Assembly (NCBI RefSeq): GCF_016907955.1
Contig: NZ_JAFBCX010000028.1
Location: 1-64,000, forward strand
Direction of reading: 5' to 3'
Source: Lentzea nigeriaca
GTDB lineage: Bacteria; Actinomycetota; Actinomycetes; Mycobacteriales; Pseudonocardiaceae
Length of the DNA stretch: 64,000 nucleotides
A program made the position numbers and the translations under genes. Below the pieces are notes generated by a model. That model did no database searches and was not told the DNA's origin. It saw nothing but the letters and a program-made list of their open reading frames with translations. Shown here in pieces: positions 24,392-31,778 of this stretch (within the stretch, counting starts at the first letter, position 1; each line of letters opens with the position of its first letter).

Positions 24392-25165
24392 ATGGCGGAC
24401 GAGCGCGACTTCATCCAGAGCATCGAGCGCGGATTCGCGGTGCTGCTCGCGTTCGACGAGGAGCGGATCACACCGAACCTGGCCGAGCTGGCCGCGGCGA
24501 CCGGGTTGTCACGCCCGGCGGTGCGGCGGATTCTCCTCACCCTGCAACGACTCGGCTACGTGAAGTCAACGGGCAGCAGGTGGTCGCTGACGCCTCGCGT
24601 GCTGAGCATCGGGCAGCACTACTCGGCGTCGAACGCGATGATCGAGATCGCGCAGCCGCACCTGCTGGAGCTGTCCGCGCACACCGGTGAGTCGGCGTCG
24701 CTGGCGGCGCTCGACGGACGCGACGCGGTGTACGTGGCACGCGTGCCGGTGCGGCGGATCATGAGCATCAACGTGTCGATCGGCACCCGGATCCCCGCGT
24801 TCGCGTCGTCGATGGGACGGGTGCTGCTCGCGTGGGCGCCGGACGCCGTGGTCGACGAGATCATCGCGGCCGGCCTGCCCGCGTTGACGAAGCACACCGT
24901 CACCGACGTCGAGGCGTTTCGCGCCGTGCTGCGGCAGGTCCGCTCGGACGGGTGGTCGATCGTCGCGGAGGAACTGGAGATCGGCCTGCTCTCGGTGTCC
25001 GCTCCCGTCCGCGACCGCACCGGCGATGTCGTGGCGGCCCTCGCGTCCTCCACGTCGGTCGGACGATCCTCCGTCGAGGAGATTCGGCGTGACGTGGTGC
25101 CAGTGCTGCTCGACGTCGCCGAACGGATCAGTGCCGACCTGGGGTACCGGGTCACACCCCCGTGA
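24392..25165 (+). CDS. IclR-family regulator, PcaR/PcaU-like
   Basis: 257 aa. Winged helix: SIERGFAVLLAFDEE, NLAELAAATGLSRPAVRRILLTL (helix-turn-helix, split NLAELAAATGLSR / PAVRRILLTL), YVKSTGSRWSLTPRVLSIG. The IclR effector domain follows, with RIPAFASSMGRVLLAWAP and AVRDRTGDVVAALA-like (APVRDRTGDVVAALAS) segments. Length and the SSMGRVLLA motif match the Pca regulators, which activate beta-ketoadipate genes in response to the pathway intermediate. It faces catC-thiolase-CoA transferase. Its end overlaps the convergent DinB-like gene by 14 bases. Confidence 0.9.
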   Translation: MADERDFIQSIERGFAVLLAFDEERITPNLAELAAATGLSRPAVRRILLTLQRLGYVKSTGSRWSLTPRVLSIGQHYSASNAMIEIAQPHLLELSAHTGESASLAALDGRDAVYVARVPVRRIMSINVSIGTRIPAFASSMGRVLLAWAPDAVVDEIIAAGLPALTKHTVTDVEAFRAVLRQVRSDGWSIVAEELEIGLLSVSAPVRDRTGDVVAALASSTSVGRSSVEEIRRDVVPVLLDVAERISADLGYRVTPP

Positions 25166-25658
25166 CGCCGTCGATGCCCTCACGCAGGAAGTCCGCGTGG
25201 CCGTTGTGCCGCGCGTACTCGTGGCACAGGTGGTGCATGACCAGCCTCAACGACACGTGCTCCTCCCACCGCGGCTGGTAGCCCGTCACGTCCAGCGACT
25301 CGGCCTCGCGCTCGATCTTGCGCGCGTGCTCGACCTCGTTCTGCCAGGCCGCGAACGCCTCGCCGCGGCTCGACCGCGAGGCGTCGTAGGCGACCTGGTA
25401 GTCGTTCTCGTCCGACCACACCAGCGGGATGTCCTCGCCGTTGATGACCTTGCGGAACCAGGTGCGTTCGACCTCCGCCATGTGCCGGACCAGGCCGAGC
25501 AACGTCAGCGTGGACGGGGCCATCGAGCGGCGGCGCAGGTCGTCGTCGGACAGGCCTTCGCACTTCATCGCGAGGGTGGCGCGGTGGAAGTCGAGGAACG
25601 CGCGCAGGGTCTCGCGCTCGTCTCCCTGAAGCGGCGGGCTGATTCGTTCGGTGGTCAT
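25152..25658 (-). CDS. DinB/DUF664-family protein
   Basis: 168 aa four-helix bundle. LRAFLDFHRATLAMKCEGLSDDDLRRR (helix 1, split LRAFLDFHRATLAM / KCEGLSDDDLRRR), GLVRHMAEVERTWFR with the first metal histidine, and LRLVMHHLCHEYARHNGHADFLRE with the others. This metal triad matches DinB-like and mycothiol-dependent transferases, common and mostly uncharacterised in actinobacteria. It is convergent with the IclR gene. Confidence 0.85.
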   Translation of the reverse strand: MTTERISPPLQGDERETLRAFLDFHRATLAMKCEGLSDDDLRRRSMAPSTLTLLGLVRHMAEVERTWFRKVINGEDIPLVWSDENDYQVAYDASRSSRGEAFAAWQNEVEHARKIEREAESLDVTGYQPRWEEHVSLRLVMHHLCHEYARHNGHADFLREGIDGVTGV

Positions 25659-25683
25659 GCGGCCAGTCTTTCACCACGATGAT

Positions 25684-26067
25684 CTAGTAGACCGTCGCCT
25701 CTAACCTTTGGTATGGGCGGGTCGTCCGCGTGTCGCGCGGCGTGTCGGCGATGTGATCGTGAGTTGGCGGTAGGTGGCGTGATCAGCAAACGTTTGCCTC
25801 GGCTCGCAACTACAACCAACTCAAGATCGCGGACCACACAACTAAGCCGCGACGGCCTACTAGTAGAGCGTCGCGGCTTGGTTGTGCTCCGTTGAGTCGG
25901 GCAGGGGGCTGGGCGGTCTGGTGCTCGTCACCGAAAGCCCGGATGGTCGCGCTCTCATGCACGTCGCTGCCGAGTTGGCGGTAGAGAAATGCTGACGCAA
26001 ACGTTTTCTGATCAACCCCGACTGCTGCCAACCGTGCAGTTGGCAGAAGCTGCGACACGCTACTAGC
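25684..26067. repeat. Structured non-coding repeat region, copy B
   Basis: A 509-base gene-free gap (25659-26167) holds layered repeats. GAGTTGGCGGTAG-N12-GCAAACGTTT occurs at 25761-25795 and 25972-26006 with identical spacing; the first contains the palindrome GCAAACGTTTGC. A 17-bp stem with one G-T pair (25837-25853 with 25870-25886) carries a 16-base loop containing CTACTAGTAG. CTAGTAG boxes followed by GTCGC recur at 25684, 25861 and, inverted, near 26050-26067. Bases 26002-26046 match copy A near the left edge, including a CTGCCAAC/GTTGGCAG hairpin. No protein-coding pattern is visible. It may be a mobile non-autonomous element or a structured RNA. Confidence 0.7.
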
Positions 26068-26167
26068 GGACCTGGAGGAGGTGTTGGAATCGTCGGTGAC
26101 GTGCGCGCCACACGAACCGCTTCGACGATCGGCGCTACGGTGGCGATCGGAGGAAGGGAGCGGTTCG

Positions 26168-27031
26168 ATGACGCAGCTGGAGCAGGCTGAGTCGGTGTTC
26201 GCGGCGGCTCGGCCGAGGCTGTTCGGCATCGCCTACCGCATGACCGGCAGTGTTGCCGACGCCGAGGACCTGGTGCAGGAGGTCTGGGTGCGCTGGCAGC
26301 TCGCGGACCGCACGGCGGTGGTCAACCCCGAGGCCTACCTGGCGACGGCGATCACCCGGCTTGCGATCAACGAGTCGCAGACGGCGCGTGCCCGCAGGGA
26401 AACCTACGTCGGGCCGTGGCTGCCAGAGCCGGTCGACACGGCCGCCGACCCGCAGCTCGGTGCCGAACAGGGCGCAGTGCTGGAGCTCGCGGTGTTGCTG
26501 CTGCTGGAGAAGCTCACACCGACCGAGCGGGCCGCGTACGTGCTGCGCGAGGCGTTCGACTACCCGTACCGGGAGATCGCCGAGATCGTGCAGACCAGCG
26601 AGGTGGCGGCACGGCAGCTGGTCAGCAGGGCGCGCAAACACCTCGCCGACGAGCGCAGGGCGCCCGTCGAACGCGCAGAGCAGCGCAAGCTCCTCGAAGC
26701 GTTCGTGGCGGCCGCGCAGGCCGGTGACCTGGCCGGACTGGAGAAGCTCTTCGCCGAGGACGTCGTGAGCTACTCCGACAGCAACGGCACGGTGCGTGCG
26801 GCCGGGCGGCCGCTGTTCGGCGCCGCGACCCTCGCGAGGATCTTCGCGGGGTGGGCGCCGAAGTTCTGGGAAGGCGCGGACGTCAGCTACGTCGACGCGA
26901 ACGGCCTGAGCGCGGTCCGGTTGCGCAAGAACGGCACCACCTATGCGGTGATCACCGTGACGGCCTCCGCGGAGGGGATCGACCAGGTGATGTGGCTGGT
27001 CAACCAGGAAAAGCTGAACGCCTTCCAGTAG
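26168..27031 (+). CDS. sigJ: ECF41-type sigma factor (SigJ-like) with SnoaL-like C-terminal domain
   Basis: 287 aa. Sigma2: ARPRLFGIAYRMTGSVADAEDLVQEVWVRW (residues 13-42; split ARPRLFGIAYRMTGS / VADAEDLVQEVWVRW). Sigma4: LTPTERAAYVLREAFDYPYREIAEI. From about 185 a SnoaL/NTF2-like domain follows (LLEAFVAAAQAGDLAGLEKLFAEDVVSYSD), the built-in regulator of the ECF41 group. The DGPF-free arrangement with an NAD(P)-binding gene next door is typical. ATG 26168 follows GGAGGAAGGGAG. The downstream gap carries a promoter matching the ECF41 consensus. Confidence 0.92.
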   Translation: MTQLEQAESVFAAARPRLFGIAYRMTGSVADAEDLVQEVWVRWQLADRTAVVNPEAYLATAITRLAINESQTARARRETYVGPWLPEPVDTAADPQLGAEQGAVLELAVLLLLEKLTPTERAAYVLREAFDYPYREIAEIVQTSEVAARQLVSRARKHLADERRAPVERAEQRKLLEAFVAAAQAGDLAGLEKLFAEDVVSYSDSNGTVRAAGRPLFGAATLARIFAGWAPKFWEGADVSYVDANGLSAVRLRKNGTTYAVITVTASAEGIDQVMWLVNQEKLNAFQ

Positions 27032-27034
27032 GTC

Positions 27035-27061
27035 TGTCACAACGGCGGGGGCTGTCCTGTC
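27035..27061 (+). promoter_or_regulatory. ECF41-type promoter for the adjacent NAD(P)-binding gene
   Basis: TGTCACA (27035-27041), 16 bases, then TGTC (27058-27061). The published ECF41 consensus, as I recall, is TGTCACA-N16-CGTC, so the -35 box and spacing match fully and the -10 at three of four bases. The start codon at 27111 is 50 bases further. Confidence 0.65.
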
Positions 27062-27110
27062 CTAGCTCGTGAACACCCGCACGGGGCGGGCTCACGAGAG
27101 GGACGGACCC

Positions 27111-27857
27111 ATGAGGATCGTTGTCATCGGCGGCACCGGGTTGATCGGCAGCCAGGTAGTGAAGCGGCTCGCTGAGCACGGCCACGACGCCGTGCCCGCG
27201 TCCCCGAACAGCGGTGTGAACACGGTGACCGGCGAGGGCGTCAAGGAGGTTCTGCAAGGCGCCGACGTGCTCGTCGACGTGTCGAACTCGCCGTCGTTCG
27301 CCGACGACGACGTCATGAACTTCTTCACCGCCGCCACCACCAACCTGACGCAGGCCGCCGAGGCCGCGGGCGTCGGCCACTACGTCGCGCTGTCGATCGT
27401 CGGCGCCGACGAGCTGCCCGACTCCGGCTACCTGCGGGCGAAGGTGGCCCAGGAAAACCTGATCACCTCGTCCGGCCTGCCGTACTCGATCATCCGCGCG
27501 ACCCAGTTCTTCGAGTTCGCCGGTGCGATCGCCGACTCGGCGACCGTCGACGGCGTCGTGCGCCTGCCCCACGGCGGCGTGCAGCCGATCGCGGCCTCCG
27601 AGGTCGCGGCGGTGGTTGCCAGGACCGCGGCGACCGGTCCGATCAACGGCGTGCAGGAGATCGGCGGGCCGGAGGAGTTCACGCTGGACGGCTGGATCCG
27701 CACCGTGCTCCAGGCGCGCGACGACTCGCGCGAGGTCGTCAGCGACCCGCAGGCCCAGTACTTCGGCACGTTGCTGACCGGCAAGCAGCTCGTGCCGAAC
27801 GCGGGCGCGCAGCTGCAGGCGACCAGCCTGGAGCAGTGGCTGGCCGCGGGCAACTGA
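27111..27857 (+). CDS. NAD(P)-binding SDR-type protein (NmrA/atypical), likely ECF41 target
   Basis: 248 aa. MRIVVIGGTGLIGSQVVKRL is the GxxGxxG nucleotide fold. ADVLVDVSNSPSF, HYVALSIVGAD and LPYSIIRATQFFEF fit the atypical SDR (NAD(P)H-binding, NmrA-like) group. The catalytic YxxxK is replaced by YLRAK (GYLRAKVAQENL). It follows the sigma factor with its own ECF41-type promoter. ECF41 loci commonly encode such oxidoreductases; the substrate is unknown. GAGAGGGA precedes ATG. It ends at a bidirectional hairpin. Confidence 0.85.
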   Translation: MRIVVIGGTGLIGSQVVKRLAEHGHDAVPASPNSGVNTVTGEGVKEVLQGADVLVDVSNSPSFADDDVMNFFTAATTNLTQAAEAAGVGHYVALSIVGADELPDSGYLRAKVAQENLITSSGLPYSIIRATQFFEFAGAIADSATVDGVVRLPHGGVQPIAASEVAAVVARTAATGPINGVQEIGGPEEFTLDGWIRTVLQARDDSREVVSDPQAQYFGTLLTGKQLVPNAGAQLQATSLEQWLAAGN

Positions 27858-27864
27858 GCGTCCA

Positions 27865-27893
27865 CAGTGGACGGGCGGACAGCCCGTCCACTG
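27865..27893. terminator. Bidirectional hairpin between convergent genes
   Basis: CAGTGGACGGGC and GCCCGTCCACTG form a perfect 12-bp stem with a five-base loop (ggaca). It lies between the stop of the NAD(P)-binding gene and the end of the TauD-type gene, so it can serve both. Confidence 0.8.
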
Positions 27894-27902
27894 CAACGGC
27901 CG

Positions 27903-28820
27903 TCACAGTGCGGAGAAGTGGGCCGCGTCCCCGGTGACCGGTGTGCTGGCCACGCCGTCGACGCTGACCGGGACGTCACCCGCGATGGTGACCCGGTGCA
28001 GCCGGCGGCGCTGGTCGTCGTAGTCCGCGACACCGTAGTGCTGGGTGGCGCGGTTGTCCCAGATCGCGATGTCGCCGTCGGACCATTGCCAGCGCACCGT
28101 GTTCTCCAGCCGGGTCACCCGCTGCTGCAGCAGCGCGAAGATCGCCTGCGACTCCGTCGGCGTCACGCCCACGATCCGCTTCACGAAGTGGCCCAGCAAC
28201 AACGCGCGTTCGCCGGTCTCCGGGTGGACGCGCACCAGCGGGTGCTCGGTCTCGAACACGTGCGAGCGGAACTCGTCGCGGTACGACTGCTCCTTGACGT
28301 CGATGCCGCCGATGCGGGTCGAGTCCACGTGTCCCGCGTAGTCGTAGAGGTTGGTGTGCACAGCCCACAACCGGTCCACCAGCGCCCGCAACGCTTCCGG
28401 CAGATCCGCGTACGCCTGCACGGTGTTGGCCCACACCGTGCTGCCACCGTACGGGGGCAGTTCGATCGCACGCAGGATGCTGATCGCGGGCACCCTGTCG
28501 ACGAACGTCACGTCGGTGTGCCAGCTGTTGGCCTTGCCGTACTCGGAGTCGATGGCGAGGACCTGAGCGTGCTCCTGGCCCTTGACGGTCGGGTGGGCGA
28601 GCGTCGGCTGGCCGAGCAGGCGGGCGAACGCGAGCTGCCCCGCGTCGTCGAGGTGCTGCTGGCCCGAGAAGAACACGACCTTGTGCGCCAGCAACGCGGC
28701 CCTGATCTCGGCCACGGTGTCCTCCGGCAGGTCGCCGGAGAGCTGGACGCCGTCGATGCGCGCACCGATGTGCGCTCCCAGTCGGTGGACGGTGATCGTT
28801 CTGGTGAGTTGCGCTGTCAT
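27903..28820 (-). CDS. TauD/TfdA-family Fe(II)/2-oxoglutarate dioxygenase
   Basis: 305 aa. The iron ligands are in WHTDVTF and near RATQHYGVADY, and the 2-oxoglutarate arginine lies in RRRLHRVTIAGD. This matches taurine/alkylsulfonate/alkylsulfate dioxygenases, which release sulfite or sulfate from organosulfur compounds. It diverges from the sulfonate-type ABC operon across 313 bases and is likely part of the same sulfur-acquisition locus. Taurine itself is not proven as substrate; 2,4-D-type or sulfate-ester substrates are alternatives. Confidence 0.88.
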   Translation of the reverse strand: MTAQLTRTITVHRLGAHIGARIDGVQLSGDLPEDTVAEIRAALLAHKVVFFSGQQHLDDAGQLAFARLLGQPTLAHPTVKGQEHAQVLAIDSEYGKANSWHTDVTFVDRVPAISILRAIELPPYGGSTVWANTVQAYADLPEALRALVDRLWAVHTNLYDYAGHVDSTRIGGIDVKEQSYRDEFRSHVFETEHPLVRVHPETGERALLLGHFVKRIVGVTPTESQAIFALLQQRVTRLENTVRWQWSDGDIAIWDNRATQHYGVADYDDQRRRLHRVTIAGDVPVSVDGVASTPVTGDAAHFSAL

Positions 28821-29133
28821 GCCTCAACCATTCCGTTGCCCGTCGGCCGGATCTAGTTTGCACGCTGGGAAAATAAGTTCGTCCCACGAAGCGGACGACT
28901 TTCTTGCGGCGGGAAAATTAGGTCACGCTGTCCAGCGCGGCTTCACCATGTGAGACGTCTGATCACGTCGTTGACCCTGCTCCGGGCGGATGTGACGCTC
29001 TGCGCCGTGAGCCAAGCCGCCTTCCTCACCTCGCGCCGGCACGTCGATCTCCGACGGCACGCCAGCGCTTTCTGTCGCGCCGGTCGCTGAACCCCAAACC
29101 GTCAATTCCCCCCGTTCAGCAAAGGAATCGGCC
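28821..29133. other. Divergent intergenic region with repeats
   Basis: 313 bases without a gene between the dioxygenase and the ABC operon. It holds an inverted repeat TCGTCC-N8-GGACGA (28879-28898) and a direct repeat GGGAAAATAAG / GGGAAAATTAG flanking it (28867-28877 and 28911-28921). The region just before 28930 is lower in GC than its surroundings. It probably carries both promoters and operator sites; the ROK protein downstream is one candidate binder. Confidence 0.5.
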
Positions 29134-30138
29134 GTGACCACCACACGACGGAACTTCCTCGGACTCACCCTGCTCGGCCTCACCACGGCGACCGTCGGCT
29201 GCTCGACCGCCGCCGGGGCCGGCCAGGAGACCAAGACCCTGCGCTACCAGGGCTGGGCGGGCGACGTCACCCTGCCCGAGCTCGCCGCCGACCTCGGCTA
29301 CCTGGGCGACGTCAAGCTCGAGTGGGTCGGCAACACCACGAGCGGCCCGCAGGACATCCAGTCCGCGGCCACCGGCCAGGTCGACTTCGGCGGTGCCTTC
29401 AACGGCGCGGTCGTGAAGCTCAAGGCCGCCGGAGCACCGATCAGGTCCGTGATCGGCTACTACGGGTCCGACGCCCAGGCCTACAGCGGTTTCTACGTGC
29501 TCGAGGACAGTCCTATCAGGACGGCACGGGACCTCATCGGCAAGAAGGTCGGCATGAACACGCTCGGCGCCCACCACGAGGCGATGCTCGGAATCTACCT
29601 CAAGCGCAACGGGCTGAGCCAGGACGAGGCCAAGAAGGTCGAGGCGACGGTCGTGCCGCCGGTCAACACCGAACAGGCGGTGCGGCAGAAGCAGATCGAC
29701 GTCGGCGTGCTCGGCGGAATCCTGCGGGACAAGGCGCTGGAGAAGGGCGGGGTGCGCAAGCTGTTCTCCGACTTCGACCTCCTCGGCGCGTTCACCGCCG
29801 GCACCTATGTGTTCACCGAGAAGTTCCTGAGGGACAACCCGAACACCGTGCGCACCTTCGTGTCGGGCGTCGCCAAGGCGATCGAATGGGGCCGCACCAC
29901 GCCGTCGGAGCAGGTCGTCGCGCGCAAAGTCGAGATCCTCGCCAAGCGCGGCCGCAACGAGGACCCCGGCGCGCTCAAGTACTGGAAGTCCACCGGTGTC
30001 GCGGAGAAGGGCGGCAAGATTCTCGACCGGGAGCTGCAGGTCTGGGTCGACTGGCTCACCGAACGCGGTGAGATCAAGGCCGGTCAGGTGAAGCTTTCCG
30101 ACCTCTACACCAACGAGTACAACGAGCTCGCGAAATGA
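29134..30138 (+). CDS. Sulfonate/nitrate-type ABC transporter substrate-binding lipoprotein
   Basis: 334 aa. GTG start with AAAGGAA upstream. The signal is both Tat-like (TTTRRNFLGLTLL) and lipoprotein (lipobox TVGC). The body matches the SsuA/NrtT group: ELAADLGYLGDVKLEWVGN, QVDFGGAFNGAVVKLKAAGAP, KVGMNTLGAHHEAMLGIYL. It should deliver an organosulfonate or similar anion to the permease. Its stop overlaps the ATPase start (ATGA). Confidence 0.9.
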   Translation: MTTTRRNFLGLTLLGLTTATVGCSTAAGAGQETKTLRYQGWAGDVTLPELAADLGYLGDVKLEWVGNTTSGPQDIQSAATGQVDFGGAFNGAVVKLKAAGAPIRSVIGYYGSDAQAYSGFYVLEDSPIRTARDLIGKKVGMNTLGAHHEAMLGIYLKRNGLSQDEAKKVEATVVPPVNTEQAVRQKQIDVGVLGGILRDKALEKGGVRKLFSDFDLLGAFTAGTYVFTEKFLRDNPNTVRTFVSGVAKAIEWGRTTPSEQVVARKVEILAKRGRNEDPGALKYWKSTGVAEKGGKILDRELQVWVDWLTERGEIKAGQVKLSDLYTNEYNELAK

Positions 30139-30938
30139 GCCCGCACATCAGCTTCCGCGGCGTCACGAAGCGGTTTCCGGTCAAGGGCACCGAGTTCACC
30201 GCCGTCGACGGCATCGACCTCGACGTCGCCCGCGGCGAGTTCCTGGTGCTCGTCGGCCCGAGCGGGTGTGGCAAGTCGACGTTGCTGGACCTGCTGGGCG
30301 GCCTCACATCGGCCTCCGAGGGCGAGATCCTGCTCGACGATGTCCCGATCACCGGACCGGGGCTGGACCGCGGGATCGTGTTCCAGCAGTACGCGCTGCT
30401 GCCGTGGCGGACCGCGCAGGGCAACGTCGAGTTCGGCCTGGAGGCCACGGGTGTGCCGCGCCGGCAACGGGCGGAGCGCGCCAGGGAGTTCCTGAACCTG
30501 GTGGGCCTCACCGGGTTCGAGGACCGGCATCCGCACCAGCTCTCCGGCGGTATGCGGCAGCGGGTCGCGATCGCCCGCAGCCTCGCCTACGACCCGGCCG
30601 TGCTGCTGATGGACGAGCCGTTCGCCGCGCTCGACGCGCAGACCAGGGAATCGTTGCAGGACGAACTGGTGCGCATCTGGCAGCGCACCGGCAAGACGAT
30701 CGTGTTCATCACGCACGCCATCGACGAGGCCGTGCTGCTCGGGCAGCGCGTGGCCGTGCTGACATCGCGGCCAGGCCGGGTGAAGGAGGTCGTGCCGATC
30801 GACCTCGGCGACCGGCGCGGCACCGGCGACCCGCGGTCGAGCCCCGAGTTCGCCCGCTACCGGCACCGCATCTGGGATCTGCTGCACGACGAGGTCACCC
30901 GCGCACAGCAACTCGAGAAGGAGGTGGTGGGGCGATGA
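30135..30938 (+). CDS. ABC transporter ATPase, SsuB/TauB type
   Basis: 267 aa. Walker A GPSGCGKST, signature LSGGMRQRVAIARS, Walker B VLLMDEPFAALD, and H-loop VFITHAID are all intact. It clusters with ATPases of sulfonate, nitrate and taurine importers. ATG overlaps the binding-protein stop; its own stop overlaps the permease start. Confidence 0.95.
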   Translation: MSPHISFRGVTKRFPVKGTEFTAVDGIDLDVARGEFLVLVGPSGCGKSTLLDLLGGLTSASEGEILLDDVPITGPGLDRGIVFQQYALLPWRTAQGNVEFGLEATGVPRRQRAERAREFLNLVGLTGFEDRHPHQLSGGMRQRVAIARSLAYDPAVLLMDEPFAALDAQTRESLQDELVRIWQRTGKTIVFITHAIDEAVLLGQRVAVLTSRPGRVKEVVPIDLGDRRGTGDPRSSPEFARYRHRIWDLLHDEVTRAQQLEKEVVGR

Positions 30939-31777
30939 CCGCACTGCTGGAAGCCCGTCCCGCGACCAGGACCACACCGGTCGCCATCCGTCCACAACGG
31001 ACTCGCCGGGCGCTGGACGCGCTGCTGACCGGCGTCGGCAAGAGCGTCGCGATCGTGGCACTGCTGGTGGTGTGGGAGGCCGCACCCCGGCTCGGCCTGG
31101 TCGACGCCACGTTCCTCCCGTCGTTCTCCACCGTGCTGGGCGCGTGGTGGGACCTCCTGGTGAGCGGCCAGCTGCTGGAGAACACGCAGGCGAGCCTCGC
31201 GCGGTCGCTGGCGGGCTTCGGCCTCGCGGTGGCGGGCGCGGTGCCGCTCGGGTTGCTGATCGGCTGGTACAAGCCGGTGGCCACGGTGCTCGGCCCGCTG
31301 CTGGAAGTGTTCCGCAACACCGCCGCGCTCGCGTTGCTGCCGGTCTTCGTGCTGCTGCTCGGCATCGGCGAGACGTCGAAGATCGCGATCGTCTTCTACG
31401 CCTGCACCTGGCCCATCCTGCTGAACACGATCAGCGCGGTCGGCGGCGTCGACCCGACGTTGCTGCGCCTCGCGAAGTCCATGAACCTGGGCGGCTTCCG
31501 GCTGTTCCAGAAGGTGATCCTGCCGGCGGCGGTGCCCACCGTGTTCACCGGCATCCGGCTGGCGGGCGCGGTGTCGATCCTGGTGCTGGTGGCCGCCGAG
31601 ATGATCGGTGCCAAGGCCGGGCTCGGCTACCTGATCAACGCCTCGCAGTACAACTTCGCCATCCCGCAGATGTACGCGGGCATCATCACGATCTCCGCCA
31701 TCGGCGTGCTGTTCAACCAAGTGCTGGTCAGCGTGGAACGCCGCTTCACGTCGTGGCGCGTTCCGGTGGGAGCCTGA
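30935..31777 (+). CDS. ABC transporter permease, SsuC/TauC type
   Basis: 281 aa with about six membrane segments (SVAIVALLVVWEAA, GFGLAVAGAVPLGLLIGW, ALALLPVFVLLLGIG, KIAIVFYACTWPILLN, AGAVSILVLVAAEMIG, MYAGIITISAIGVLFNQVLV). The cytoplasmic coupling loop is LRLAKSMNLGGFRLFQKVILP. GGAGGTGG precedes ATG. The oxidoreductase follows after one base, so the transporter and enzymes are one operon. Confidence 0.93.
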   Translation: MTALLEARPATRTTPVAIRPQRTRRALDALLTGVGKSVAIVALLVVWEAAPRLGLVDATFLPSFSTVLGAWWDLLVSGQLLENTQASLARSLAGFGLAVAGAVPLGLLIGWYKPVATVLGPLLEVFRNTAALALLPVFVLLLGIGETSKIAIVFYACTWPILLNTISAVGGVDPTLLRLAKSMNLGGFRLFQKVILPAAVPTVFTGIRLAGAVSILVLVAAEMIGAKAGLGYLINASQYNFAIPQMYAGIITISAIGVLFNQVLVSVERRFTSWRVPVGA

Positions 31778-31778
31778 G

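Noticed and set aside
25810..26229. 139-codon minus-strand frame in the 26 kb repeat region
   Set aside because: It covers the shared repeat; a similar peptide from copy A is in a different setting, and similarity is explained by DNA-level repetition and hairpins. It also overlaps the sigma factor start.
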